Assembly: GCF_900107795.1 (NCBI RefSeq)
Contig: NZ_FNRL01000021.1
Span: 1 to 64,000 of the forward strand
Origin: Chitinophaga terrae (ex Kim and Jung 2007)
GTDB lineage: Bacteria; Bacteroidota; Bacteroidia; Chitinophagales; Chitinophagaceae
Length of the DNA stretch: 64,000 bases
Direction: 5' to 3'
Shown: positions 24,902-32,469 of the stretch, one piece after another
Layout: each line of letters opens with the position of its first letter
How positions within the stretch are numbered: position 1 is the stretch's first letter
Notes under the pieces: generated by a model
Seen by the model: the letters and a program-made list of their open reading frames with translations, nothing else
Told to the model about the DNA's origin: nothing
Databases searched by the model: none
Translations under genes and position numbers: made by a program

Positions 24902-26005
24902 CTATTTTTCTAAAAGTGCCGTGGCGCACCACAGGTAGGGCGCCTGGCCGTGAAGGTCGCCGGCATTACGCGGGCGGTCGTGGTAATACTGTTTATCATT
25001 CTTTTTGCCAGTGCCAACACAAACTTCGGTCACATTATTACGCTCATCGATGTAGGAAACCATAGTGTTCCATGCTTTTTGCGCAGCCGGCGCATATTCA
25101 GCGGCATCCAGCCATCCTTGTTTGACGCCTGCAATAAAAGCATAGGTAAACATAGCTGTACCGGATGTTTCAGGCCAGAACTCCGGTTCATTGATAAGCT
25201 GGTTCCACATGCCGTTAGGTCTTTGGTGTTCTTTCAGGCTTTTCATCATAGTAAGATAGCCTTGCATGATACGTGCGCGATCTTTGTGGTCTTTAGGCAG
25301 TTCACGAAGCAGATCGGGCATGCCTACCGCCATCCAACCTGCGCCTCTTGCCCAGTAGTATGGTACATCCGGAGCGTGGTAGAAAAGACCGTTAGGTCGT
25401 TGCAGCTCATCAAGGTAATGTACCATTTCCTTTGCCGCCCTATCGATATATTTGCGATCGCCGGTTACTTTATAGGCTTCGATCTGCACAACGGTGATCA
25501 TATACATATCGTCGATCCATAAACGGGTTTGCCAGGAATACCCTTTATCAGCCCAGGCTTTTTCATCCGGTTTTGCATCCTTCGGCAGCTCCCATTGCGA
25601 ATCGGCATAGGCAAGTCCCATTTTCTTATATCGCTCGTCTTTTGTTACCTGGTAGAGTTTCAGTGCAATACTGCCAAACATATTATAATCGACGTGGTTC
25701 ATAGGGGGCAGTAATGGTTTTTCCCTGCCGAAGAAGGGTTCGAATTTATCCTGCAACAGTTTGATCAGCTTTTGGTCTTTTGTTTTTACAGCATAGTCCA
25801 GCGCGCCGTTCCAGCTGCAAACTTCCGCATAGTGAATATACCGTCCTGCATAGAGTTCATGCCGGCCGTCGACGAAGTGATAGGCCAATCGTTTGCCTAC
25901 CTCGTCGGGCGCCGCGCCTTTGGGAAATTTGGTCAGAGGATTTTGCTGGGCAGATAGAAATTGGAAAGATATAATTGCCAGCAACGATAAAAATAATTTA
26001 CTCAT
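24902..26005 (-). CDS. Glycoside hydrolase family 105 (unsaturated uronyl hydrolase)
   Basis: 367 residues: a signal peptide (LLAIISFQFLSAQ) and an (alpha/alpha)6 barrel of the YteR/YesR type. Motifs include WIDDMYMITVVQIEAY (with the catalytic-type Asp), RPNGLFYHAPDVPYYWARGAGWMAVGM and EPEFWPETSGTAMFTYAF. GH105 enzymes remove unsaturated galacturonate or glucuronate left by polysaccharide lyases, so the locus probably targets a pectin-like (rhamnogalacturonan) or other uronate-containing glycan. The signal peptide puts it in the periplasm. It has its own promoter region carrying the shared PUL element. Confidence 0.9.
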   Translation of the reverse strand: MSKLFLSLLAIISFQFLSAQQNPLTKFPKGAAPDEVGKRLAYHFVDGRHELYAGRYIHYAEVCSWNGALDYAVKTKDQKLIKLLQDKFEPFFGREKPLLPPMNHVDYNMFGSIALKLYQVTKDERYKKMGLAYADSQWELPKDAKPDEKAWADKGYSWQTRLWIDDMYMITVVQIEAYKVTGDRKYIDRAAKEMVHYLDELQRPNGLFYHAPDVPYYWARGAGWMAVGMPDLLRELPKDHKDRARIMQGYLTMMKSLKEHQRPNGMWNQLINEPEFWPETSGTAMFTYAFIAGVKQGWLDAAEYAPAAQKAWNTMVSYIDERNNVTEVCVGTGKKNDKQYYHDRPRNAGDLHGQAPYLWCATALLEK

Positions 26006-26157
26006 AACGCTTTCTAGTTGACTTATTTAAATTTTAGTGATTATGCGAGGCTAAGTACAACGGTCCCGATGCTTTCATATCCCTTAACTGTAAACGCGCT
26101 GACGCAGCTTTGAGACCGGAGTCGTGCGAAGAAAGAAAATATCTCTCTTACATTCTG

Positions 26158-26185
26158 TTCAGTTTTTTGTCGAATCGTTCTAAAA
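26158..26185 (-). promoter_or_regulatory. Shared PUL element, copy upstream of the GH105 gene
   Basis: The second copy of the 28-bp block, 153 bp upstream of the GH105 start codon. It differs from the susC copy at three positions only, all transitions, while the surrounding 460-bp intergenic region is otherwise unlike the susC leader. No gene is seen in the rest of 26006-26465. Confidence 0.65.
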
Positions 26186-26465
26186 TCAGAAAATGGGGAT
26201 ATGAGGATGATCAGAATAAAGCCTACTCTAACGGCTAAGCTTGCTTAGGCGAAAATCCAGGGAAAACCCGGGAAAAAAATCAATGTTTTCCGCTATTGTT
26301 CCGGTGCTCAATTTTATATTTTTTTGTATAGTATGGCCCAGTGAAAAATCTTTGGTCTATTGCTATCGTAAGGGCCAGGTACCTAATCTCAGTGCAATTG
26401 GCTGGCAAACTATTTTAAAACTGTTCAATTGTCCTGATCTTTTTTAAAGAAACTCCTGCAGAATT

Positions 26466-27218
26466 ATGAAAAAGTTGCATTGGCTAACGCTCATACTATG
26501 CATTCTAGGCATCAATGAAGGGTATGGGCAGTATGACCCCGGAGCGACCATGATGATCGCCCAGAATAATATGCTGTATAATAACACGATCCAGTCTTTC
26601 GTGAATCAAAACATTATTAATGATCTTGCCTATGCCAACACAAAAAAGAAACCATCGGGAAATACGGCCGGGAAAGTCGGTCTGCCTCCCAATGCCAGTG
26701 TTTTCCGGATCGTACCAGACGGTCAAACGTCGATTGAGGTAAAACAGACGATCGTTGACAATTTGAAAAAGAAAAACCCCATTTCAGGGCAGAACCTTGA
26801 AAAAGCCCTGAACCAATATTCTCCGTTTCCTGCTTACATAAAACTGCTAAACTCACTGGGGCTTGATGTACAGCATAATTATGCCGATGCTTTCACAGCC
26901 TACATTCTGGGGATGTGGCGCATAGCCAATGGCCAGAGCGCCAACCCTTCCACCGCCATGATCCAGGCAGTACGCCGTCAGGTGGCGCAGACCATTCGTC
27001 CGTCTGCCTGGAACAACCGGCAAAAACAGGTGGCGGCAGAATATATGATCTATGAGCTGATCTTTGCCAATGAACCCTATGAAGGTTCGCGCAAAGCCGG
27101 GGATAAAAGGCAAATGAAACTTGATTCCGATGCCGTTCAGCAACGTTTTCTAAGCAGTAATAATATGGACCTGAGGAGTATGGTTGTTACAGATCAAGGG
27201 TTAACCAAGAAAAGATAG
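26466..27218 (+). CDS. Exported DUF6683-like protein
   Basis: 250 residues: a signal peptide (LTLILCILGINEGYGQ) then a low-complexity Asn/Gln-rich stretch. A helical region follows with FAYIKLLNSLGLD-like and NYADAFTAYILGMWRIANGQ segments and RRQVAQTIRPSAWNNRQKQVAAEYMIYE. This pattern resembles the DUF6683 family of exported proteins of unknown function. It is a monocistronic gene next to the PUL, with no evident link to it. Confidence 0.6.
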   Translation: MKKLHWLTLILCILGINEGYGQYDPGATMMIAQNNMLYNNTIQSFVNQNIINDLAYANTKKKPSGNTAGKVGLPPNASVFRIVPDGQTSIEVKQTIVDNLKKKNPISGQNLEKALNQYSPFPAYIKLLNSLGLDVQHNYADAFTAYILGMWRIANGQSANPSTAMIQAVRRQVAQTIRPSAWNNRQKQVAAEYMIYELIFANEPYEGSRKAGDKRQMKLDSDAVQQRFLSSNNMDLRSMVVTDQGLTKKR

Positions 27219-27421
27219 CGGGTAAGGGGAAAAGACTGCTTAAACAGGAAGCCTATCAGAAGGCTGTTAGGGCGAAAGGCGATAACTTTCGAGCTTATTT
27301 TAGGAGATTTATTTATTTTTTTTAATTTATTACCTGAATAATCTTCCGACAGCTGTGTTAAACCGGCCAGAGAAACAGATCGCCAAGGTTTGGGTCAAAA
27401 GTTTTATCTTCGTAGTGTGCT

Positions 27422-27589
27422 ATGAAGAAGCTTACTCGATATACAAATATTAAAGACCTTAAGGCTGATAACGATCGACAGCAGCCTAAGCAATCTGATT
27501 CAAAATATGAATCAGATTTGATGGGATTCATTGCTCTGTTGAAACAGCATTCTTCTTCTCCAAAGAGATCTAAGCGAAATAATTCGTAA
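27422..27589 (+). CDS. Small basic/polar protein, 55 residues
   Basis: An ORF starting MKKLTRYTNIKDLKADND and ending in a basic Ser-rich tail (SSSPKRSKRNNS). The middle SDLMGFIALLKQH looks like one amphipathic helix. Small proteins of this MKKLTRY...DLK style recur in Chitinophaga-like genomes as I remember them, but the function is unknown. No partner genes are adjacent. Confidence 0.5.
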   Translation: MKKLTRYTNIKDLKADNDRQQPKQSDSKYESDLMGFIALLKQHSSSPKRSKRNNS

Positions 27590-27642
27590 GGGATATAAGT
27601 GGTAATGGAAAGACTGCCTAAACATTAAAAGCCTCCCGACGA

Positions 27643-27972
27643 TCACCGGACCCGTAGATCTTGATCTATATTCAGGCTATAGCCTTTTCCATGTACATTT
27701 TTGATGCTTATACTGGCGTCTTTCTGCAATTTTTTACGCAACTTGGACACATACATATCAAGGCTCCGCCCTGTGATCACCCCTTCATCTTCCCATCCTT
27801 CTTTTAGTAAGAGGTTGCGATCGATCACCTGGTTAACCTGTTTCAGAAAGATATTCAAGAGGGTTCGTTCTTTAGCCGTTAGGGAAATATTCTCTGAATC
27901 ATACACTAACAGGCCTTTGGTTGGTATAAACTGGTAGTTGCCGATAGAAATAGCATCCAAAGGCTTAAACAT
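27643..27972 (-). pseudogene. OmpR-type response regulator reduced to its DNA-binding domain
   Basis: From ATG 27972 the product has 109 residues and is purely the winged-helix effector domain of an RprY-like regulator: ISIGNYQFIPTKGLLVYD, LTAKERTLLNIFLKQVNQVIDRNLLLKE, and the recognition block RSLDMYVSKLRKKL followed by VHGKGYSLNI. The receiver domain is missing. The frame is open upstream, but those 26 codons are the tandem repeat at 27971-28320, so the break lies exactly at the repeat border. It is probably a 5'-truncated gene, though an orphan DNA-binding protein is possible. Confidence 0.65.
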
Positions 27973-28320
27973 TTCGCGGAGAGTCAGGGAAGTCGAACCA
28001 CCGGAACCTGTTACAGTTAAAATCGTTTGCGCAAAGACTACCCAAAACAAAAAAGCCTCCGGACTTCATCCAAACGCTCCAACATTTTGCGGAGGGTCAG
28101 GGATTTGTACCCCCGGACCTGTTACAGTTAAAATCGTTTGCGCAAAGACTACCCAAAACAAAACATAATCCAAACGCTTCCAACATTTTGCGGAGAGTCA
28201 GGGAGGCCAACCACCGGACCTGTTACAGTCAAAATCGTTAGCGCAAAGACTACCCAAAACAAAAAAGCCTCCGGACTTCATCCGAAGGCTTCCAACATTT
28301 TGCGGGCTGAAAGGGATTAC
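27971..28320 (-). repeat. Tandem degenerate tRNA-Ser-like 3' halves with terminators
   Basis: Three copies of about 100-113 bp start near 27971, 28084 and 28184, with a fourth fragment near 28297. On the minus strand each reads: anticodon-arm remnant, a class II variable arm (GACTGTAACAGGTCC type), a mutated T arm, an acceptor end CTCTCCGC or CCCTCCGC, then in two copies a hairpin AAGCC..GGAGGCTT ending in T6. They resemble the 3' half and terminator of a tRNA-Ser gene. No D arm or 5' half is present. They could be att scars. Confidence 0.6.
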
Positions 28321-28429
28321 AGTCGAACACCTTATACCGCTTTTAACCTTTTTAGATGAAGTAAAATGATATTTATTTGTTTAAAAATCAACTAATTACA
28401 ATAAAATACGCAATAATTAAACGTACAGT

Positions 28430-28457
28430 AAGCAGGATTTAATCATCCTGCTTTTTT
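28430..28457 (+). terminator. Terminator hairpin at the element border
   Basis: AAGCAGGAT (28430-28438) pairs with ATCCTGCTT (28445-28453) around a 6-nt loop and is followed by TTTT. No gene is recognised upstream on this strand, so it may insulate the element from the chromosome. Confidence 0.6.
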
Positions 28458-28939
28458 ATTTCCATATTTTTTACCTCAAAGCACATTTAATATCCTCCGC
28501 GCACATCCTTTCCCTTAAAAGAGCTTTGTCGGGTTTTGCCGATAAAGACTATTGAAAAATGCCCACCCACATCCTTTGCAATCATTTTCCAATATCCTTT
28601 ATGTGGCTTTCGCAGCCACACGCATCAAAAACGATTTTTAGAAATTCAGTGAGTTAGAAGTAAAATTTCTACCCCATTTAGAACCATTTATACAATGCAA
28701 TTTTTATGGCTTCCACCCATGTTTTTTTATCCAAGAAGCCAGTATGCTTTATTGTTCCGTTTCAAGAGCAAAGGTATTTCCGTGTTCTTAACGGCGACAA
28801 AAGGTCATGCAAGTTTGAAAAAAAATCTCCACCCTTTGGGTAGTATTTTTTCCCAAAACCTTGTGTCGCCTAAACACTAACCTTTTATGCTCGTGAAACG
28901 AAACATAGCATACTCCGGCTCCTTAGACGAATAAAAAAA

Positions 28940-29026
28940 ATGTCAGACATGAAAATTAAAAGCATTGGAAATGGTAAAGAAACGAAACAGCACCTCCCCA
29001 CCATACCGAATAAATCAAAAAAATAA
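28940..29026 (+). CDS. Possible 28-residue leader peptide
   Basis: A short basic ORF (MSDMKIKSIGNGKETKQHL...) ends 5 bp before the next gene. It may be a leader peptide or chance; nothing beyond position and reading frame supports it. Confidence 0.2.
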   Translation: MSDMKIKSIGNGKETKQHLPTIPNKSKK

Positions 29027-29031
29027 ATACA

Positions 29032-29439
29032 ATGAAAGCATTAAACAAAATGGACAATTTGGATAAAGGAACACTACTTAGCAAACTGTTCCCCGAAGAA
29101 TTACAGAACATTCAAAACGCAATAGAAAAGCAATGTGACTACTTTCAGCAAAATGAAATCGCCTTTCGTGAGGGCTGGTATCAAAAGGGATTTTTTACAG
29201 CAGAATTTTGGTACAGGCTTGTAGAGAATGCACACAAGGCAATCGGAAAAAACGACCGCCAATTATGGAAACGCCCAAGCTGGTTTGCCGACCATCTTTT
29301 TGACGGACACAATTCACTTTTTGCTGTACACTGCCTTCTTGAGTATGCAGACACCGAAGACTGTAACCCCGATTTAAAACAGGCAATACATCTGCTTTTC
29401 GGAAATGAAAAACTATTACAAATCACCTCAAATAAATAA
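29032..29439 (+). CDS. Conserved element protein of unknown function
   Basis: 135 residues, soluble, mostly helical, with aromatic-rich segments such as FREGWYQKGFFTAEFWYRLVENAH and RPSWFADHLFDGHNSLFAVHCLLEYA. I recall similar proteins at this place in Bacteroidetes conjugative elements but know no function. It is followed 3 bp later by the next gene, so the two are an operon. Confidence 0.65.
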   Translation: MKALNKMDNLDKGTLLSKLFPEELQNIQNAIEKQCDYFQQNEIAFREGWYQKGFFTAEFWYRLVENAHKAIGKNDRQLWKRPSWFADHLFDGHNSLFAVHCLLEYADTEDCNPDLKQAIHLLFGNEKLLQITSNK

Positions 29440-29442
29440 GCG

Positions 29443-29889
29443 ATGAAAAATAAAATCTCATACAGTATTGAAACCCTGCTATTTGGTATAGAGAACCCCA
29501 AAGGTGCTATTGAGCAGGTATTGTTTGCCAACAAAATGGCAGAACATGAAGGTATGCCACATTGCAATCGTCTTGCAAAATTAACATTCACAGACCCCAC
29601 CGTTAACAGGGCTTTGCCCGGTGCAGTTCCTTTAGATGAAACGCTTATACTCGGTTATGAGGGTTGGAGCGATAGCTCACTGCATCTATGTATAAGAAGC
29701 GGACGAAGTGCGTGCAAAATTGCAACAGGCAGTTTTCCAAATCGTGAAATAGAGATATACGACGATTACCGACACGCAATTCTACTCCGTAAACTTTCTG
29801 ACAAAGACATACAGGAAATTTTCAACTATGTATGGGATAATATGGAGTTAATACAGCCCAATCCCAACCCCATAAAGGAAGATTGGTAA
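29443..29889 (+). CDS. Conserved element protein of unknown function
   Basis: 148 residues, no signal peptide or membrane helix. Recognisable stretches are IETLLFGIENPKGAIEQVLFANKMAEHEGMPHC-type helices at the N-terminus and a mixed alpha/beta C-terminus around YDDYRHAILLRKLSDKDIQEIFNYVWDN. It starts 3 bp after the preceding gene and is surely co-transcribed. It is an accessory gene of the conjugative element without an assignable role. Confidence 0.65.
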   Translation: MKNKISYSIETLLFGIENPKGAIEQVLFANKMAEHEGMPHCNRLAKLTFTDPTVNRALPGAVPLDETLILGYEGWSDSSLHLCIRSGRSACKIATGSFPNREIEIYDDYRHAILLRKLSDKDIQEIFNYVWDNMELIQPNPNPIKEDW

Positions 29890-29943
29890 TAATAACCACA
29901 GGCGACCGCCTGTTATGGCGGTTGCCTGTTAAAATCAAAGACA

Positions 29944-30135
29944 ATGAAAATAAGAGATAAAAAAGGAGAATGGATTGAAGTTACAGACCTCAAAAAAGCC
30001 ATTCAGCAAGCAGGCTGGTATAAAGAATATCAGCACGACCCGCCAACAGAAAGCGACAAAGAACGACAGGCTTATTGGGCTGACATACATGAGAAATTGT
30101 TATCGTTAAAAGCGAAACAGTCCTGTAATACTTAG
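29944..30135 (+). CDS. Small conserved element protein
   Basis: 63 residues, hydrophilic, with the pattern WIEVTDLKKAIQQAGWYKEYQHDPPTE followed by a helix QAYWADIHEKLLSLK. It is preceded by a short hairpin (GGCGACCGCC...GGCGGTTGCC, about 29902-29927) in the intergenic gap. Third gene of the plus-strand accessory run. Function unknown. Confidence 0.6.
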   Translation: MKIRDKKGEWIEVTDLKKAIQQAGWYKEYQHDPPTESDKERQAYWADIHEKLLSLKAKQSCNT

Positions 30136-30221
30136 GTCGTTTCATACAATCACCCACGTTTATATTTTGTATTTTTGTTTATAACGGATTGGATAATTTT
30201 TATTAAATTAAACAGTGAATT

Positions 30222-30494
30222 ATGGTATCATCATTAGTCATAGGAATAATATTTTTGGTAGCAGGCTTGGCATTGCGTTATTGGATTAACCGCAGGAAGT
30301 TTTACAGAAGAAGCCCCACCGGAGCGGAAGGGTTTTCCAGCTATGAAAAATCAGTTGCTATTAAATTTATCGAACGTGTAGGTAAATGGATAGCCTATGC
30401 TTTGATTATTTTCGGGTTGCTATCGTTATGGGTATATTCAAGAGAGAAAAAGGAAAAGACATCCCAAAATATAGAGGTGCAAAAGCCCCGATAA
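30222..30494 (+). CDS. Small two-helix membrane protein of the element
   Basis: 90 residues with two membrane segments: VSSLVIGIIFLVAGLALRYW at the N-terminus and WIAYALIIFGLLSLWVY after a short basic loop carrying FYRRSPTGAEGF. The tail is charged. Such proteins are frequent in Bacteroidetes conjugative elements and are sometimes labelled as transporter parts without basis. No transporter feature is visible here. Confidence 0.65.
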   Translation: MVSSLVIGIIFLVAGLALRYWINRRKFYRRSPTGAEGFSSYEKSVAIKFIERVGKWIAYALIIFGLLSLWVYSREKKEKTSQNIEVQKPR

Positions 30495-30655
30495 ATAACC
30501 CCCACAATCTTATAACGGTACAGGTCTTTACAGGCTTGTGCCGTTTTCTTTTGCGCCAAACCGTACCACTCAAAGCCAAACACACCCGCATTTAGAATAC
30601 GCTTAACAACCTTTCCTAATTTCCATTTCTGACGTGAAAATGAGAGGAAAGGATT

Positions 30656-30946
30656 ATGGAAGTAATAGCAATACCGAAGTCTGTTCTTAAAGAACTGACC
30701 ACAGAGCTGGACGAGCTGCTACAGCTTGCCACTGATGCAAGCAAAGCGTATGTAGGAATTTTTAATGGGGAACGGTGGCTCGATAATCAGGAGGTATGCC
30801 TCATGTTGGGCATTACCAAACGTACCCTGCAATCATACAAAGACAAAGGGTTTTTGCCTTTTTCAAAACTGAACCGAAAGAATTACTACAAATTATCGGA
30901 AGTACAGCGTTTGCTTGCTCCCGATGAACAAACCGCAAACAAATGA
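30656..30946 (+). CDS. HTH protein, excisionase-like
   Basis: 96 residues. An N-terminal coiled helix (VLKELTTELDELLQLATDA) precedes a winged helix of the HTH_17/MerR-type: RWLDNQEVCLMLGITKRTLQSYKDKGFLPFSKLNRKNYYKLSEVQRLL. A purine-rich AGGAAAGG lies 6-14 bp upstream of the ATG and supports the start. The gene overlaps the next HTH gene by 4 bp (ATGA), so they are translationally coupled. Similar pairs control excision and transfer in CTnDOT-like elements. Confidence 0.85.
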   Translation: MEVIAIPKSVLKELTTELDELLQLATDASKAYVGIFNGERWLDNQEVCLMLGITKRTLQSYKDKGFLPFSKLNRKNYYKLSEVQRLLAPDEQTANK

Positions 30947-31236
30947 GTATGGAACTTTTTGATAGCGATGCGGAAGAAATAGCCTACTACAAAAGCAAGT
31001 TTGAAGAACTCCGCACCCGGCTGGAATTAATATTGAACAACTACCGCCCCGTAATGAACGGTGAAATTTATTTGTCGGGTGAAGACCTGTGTAAGCTATT
31101 ACATATCAGTAAACGCACCTTACAACAGTACAGAGATGACAATATCCTGCCTTATGTGCAGATTGGCGGCAAAATCATCTTCAGGCAATCTGATATATTA
31201 GAAATATTGGAACGTAATTACATTAACAAATCGTAA
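30943..31236 (+). CDS. HTH protein, excisionase-like
   Basis: 97 residues and paralogous in layout to the preceding gene: an N-terminal helix (YKSKFEELRTRLELILNNY) then HTH_17: EIYLSGEDLCKLLHISKRTLQQYRDDNILPYVQIGGKIIFRQSDILEILE. The 4-bp overlap with the upstream gene indicates stoichiometric expression, perhaps as a heterodimer. It likely acts in excision or transcriptional control of the element. Confidence 0.85.
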   Translation: MSMELFDSDAEEIAYYKSKFEELRTRLELILNNYRPVMNGEIYLSGEDLCKLLHISKRTLQQYRDDNILPYVQIGGKIIFRQSDILEILERNYINKS

Positions 31237-31260
31237 GCACGTAGAAAGGTAAATGATTGG

Positions 31261-31291
31261 TTGTGTAAAAGAGGCAACATTGTTATCTTTG
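31261..31291 (+). promoter_or_regulatory. Consensus Bacteroidetes promoter
   Basis: TTG at 31261-31263, a 20-bp spacer, then TATCTTTG at 31284-31291 fit the TTTG-N19-21-TAnnTTTG consensus. Transcription would start near 31298, giving a leader of about 215 nt that includes the structured segment at 31338-31450. Confidence 0.65.
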
Positions 31292-31337
31292 CTATGTAAA
31301 ATATAGAAAATACTTAAAGTGTTTTTGCTTTAGGTCT

Positions 31338-31450
31338 CGACATTAGAAACTGGTAATTTTTAAATTCTCCGAGGCAATAAGTAAGAACGCTCATGCTATG
31401 GCGTGGGCGCTCGCTTATTCGGAGAGAGGCGTACCAGTGCCTTAATGTCG
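31338..31450 (+). ncRNA. Nested inverted-repeat structure in leader
   Basis: Arms nest in order: CGACATTA (31338) with TAATGTCG (31443-31450); ACTGGTA (31349) with TACCAGT (31432-31438); CTCCGA and AATAAG (31367-31381) with CTTATTCGGAG (31414-31424); and an inner ACGCTCAT/ATGGCGT hairpin. Four co-linear arms over 113 nt are unlikely by chance and predict a folded RNA or a DNA cruciform between the promoter and the receiver-like gene. Confidence 0.6.
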
Positions 31451-31511
31451 ATAAGTGTGGTTGCCTACGCTTCTTTTTTGTGCAGGCATCCGCAATTAAA
31501 AAACGGATATT

Positions 31512-31946
31512 ATGGACACTGCAAAAGAAAACAAAAATGCAATTCGGGTAGCAGTCATTGACGACAATGTGCAACTCCGAGATATGTCAGCAAAGCAACT
31601 TAAAAACTCCGGCTTTACGTTGTTGTTTGAGGCGAGTAACGAACAACAAGCACTCGAAAGAATATCGACCGATGGTCTGCCCGATGTTTGTATCGTAGAG
31701 GAAGATTTTGTAACAGCTAAATTGTTGCTCGAAAGACATCCCGATTTGAATGTATTAATGTCAAGTACGAACGATGACGAGGACAGTGTTACAGAAATGC
31801 TGGAAACGGGAGTATCGGGCTATGTACTGAAATACGCCGACCCTGATGAGATTGTAACTGCTGTAAAAGCATTAGGCAGTAGCAAAAAATATTTTAGCGT
31901 GGGGGTTAGCAATATAGCAACAGAGTATTTTGCAAAGCTGTCATAA
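31512..31946 (+). CDS. Receiver-like protein with Glu at the phosphoacceptor site
   Basis: 144 residues forming a single CheY-like receiver domain: acidic pair Asp17-Asp18 (AVIDDN), Ser84/Ser85 at the Thr/Ser position and Lys107 in GYVLKYADPDE. The phosphoacceptor aspartate is replaced by Glu63 (PDVCIVEED), a substitution that often mimics the phosphorylated state. No output domain is attached. It sits alone between the structured leader and a bidirectional terminator, facing the tra operon. It may bind a regulator or kinase of the element. Confidence 0.8.
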   Translation: MDTAKENKNAIRVAVIDDNVQLRDMSAKQLKNSGFTLLFEASNEQQALERISTDGLPDVCIVEEDFVTAKLLLERHPDLNVLMSSTNDDEDSVTEMLETGVSGYVLKYADPDEIVTAVKALGSSKKYFSVGVSNIATEYFAKLS

Positions 31947-31964
31947 CTCATTTTACAAAACAAA

Positions 31965-31996
31965 AAGTCGCCCGACTTTTTGTGGTCGGACGACTT
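31965..31996. terminator. Bidirectional terminator
   Basis: AAGTCG-C-CCGAC (31965-31976) pairs with GTCGG-A-CGACTT (31985-31996), with A-rich sequence on the left and T-rich sequence on the right. It separates the convergent receiver-like gene and the end of the tra operon. Confidence 0.75.
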
Positions 31997-32023
31997 CTAT
32001 TTTTCGATTGACACAATCACTTC

Positions 32024-32458
32024 CTAATCCTTATTATTAAACTGAAAACTCACCTGTTTTTCATTCCCAAAATTGTCGCTTATCCAAATATCAAACGACT
32101 GTGATACGGCAGACTGTGAAGTGTAGTACAGCCGGAACTGTGTAGCGGGAAGCTGATACAAATCATTCGGCATATACGGCGGTTCGTTGTAATACCGCAA
32201 TGTGCCTTGCCCGTCATATTGAAAATAGCGGATAAAGTATTTTGCATCGTTGAAATTACCGCTCCGTTCAACCGTTACCCTTATTTCAACGGTCTGCCCG
32301 TTCGACACATCTCCCGGAACGGGCATCACCTTTACCTCAAACGGATAGTTCTGCTGTATGTCGAGTTCATCCTTATTGCAGGATGACAATATGGTGCAAC
32401 TGGTAATGACCAGGAGAAACAGCCACAAAAAATTGTTTCTATTCAAAAATCGTTTCAT
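32024..32458 (-). CDS. traQ: Conjugative transfer protein TraQ (DUF3872)
   Basis: 144 residues with a lipoprotein signal (LFLLVITSCTILSSCNK). An immunoglobulin-like DUF3872 domain follows: YPFEVKVMPVPGDVSNGQTVEIRVTVERSG and a C-terminal FDIWISDNFGNEKQVSFQF. TraQ is an envelope component of the Bacteroidetes transfer apparatus and is last in the operon here. Its stop codon is followed by the bidirectional terminator. Confidence 0.85.
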   Translation of the reverse strand: MKRFLNRNNFLWLFLLVITSCTILSSCNKDELDIQQNYPFEVKVMPVPGDVSNGQTVEIRVTVERSGNFNDAKYFIRYFQYDGQGTLRYYNEPPYMPNDLYQLPATQFRLYYTSQSAVSQSFDIWISDNFGNEKQVSFQFNNKD

Positions 32459-32469
32459 TGTTGTTCTTT

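Larger units (their letters stand above)
28321..29031. other. AT-rich border region of the conjugative element
   Basis: About 700 bp without a convincing long gene. It contains a terminator (28430-28457), a perfect hairpin TGTGGCT-TTCGC-AGCCACA at 28602-28620, and one possible 28-codon ORF at 28940. Composition drops from the GC-balanced chromosome on the left to AT-rich on the right, so the element end is likely here or at the repeats just before. No integrase gene is seen. Confidence 0.4.

Noticed and set aside
27971..28320. Tandem repeats considered as a CRISPR array
   Set aside because: Units are about 100 bp, diverge from each other and have no uniform repeat-spacer pattern; tRNA-like content explains them better. 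No cas genes are present.
27971..28320. Considered as functional tRNA-Ser genes
   Set aside because: Only the 3' half is present, the T loop is mutated in each copy, and no D arm or intact anticodon stem is seen.
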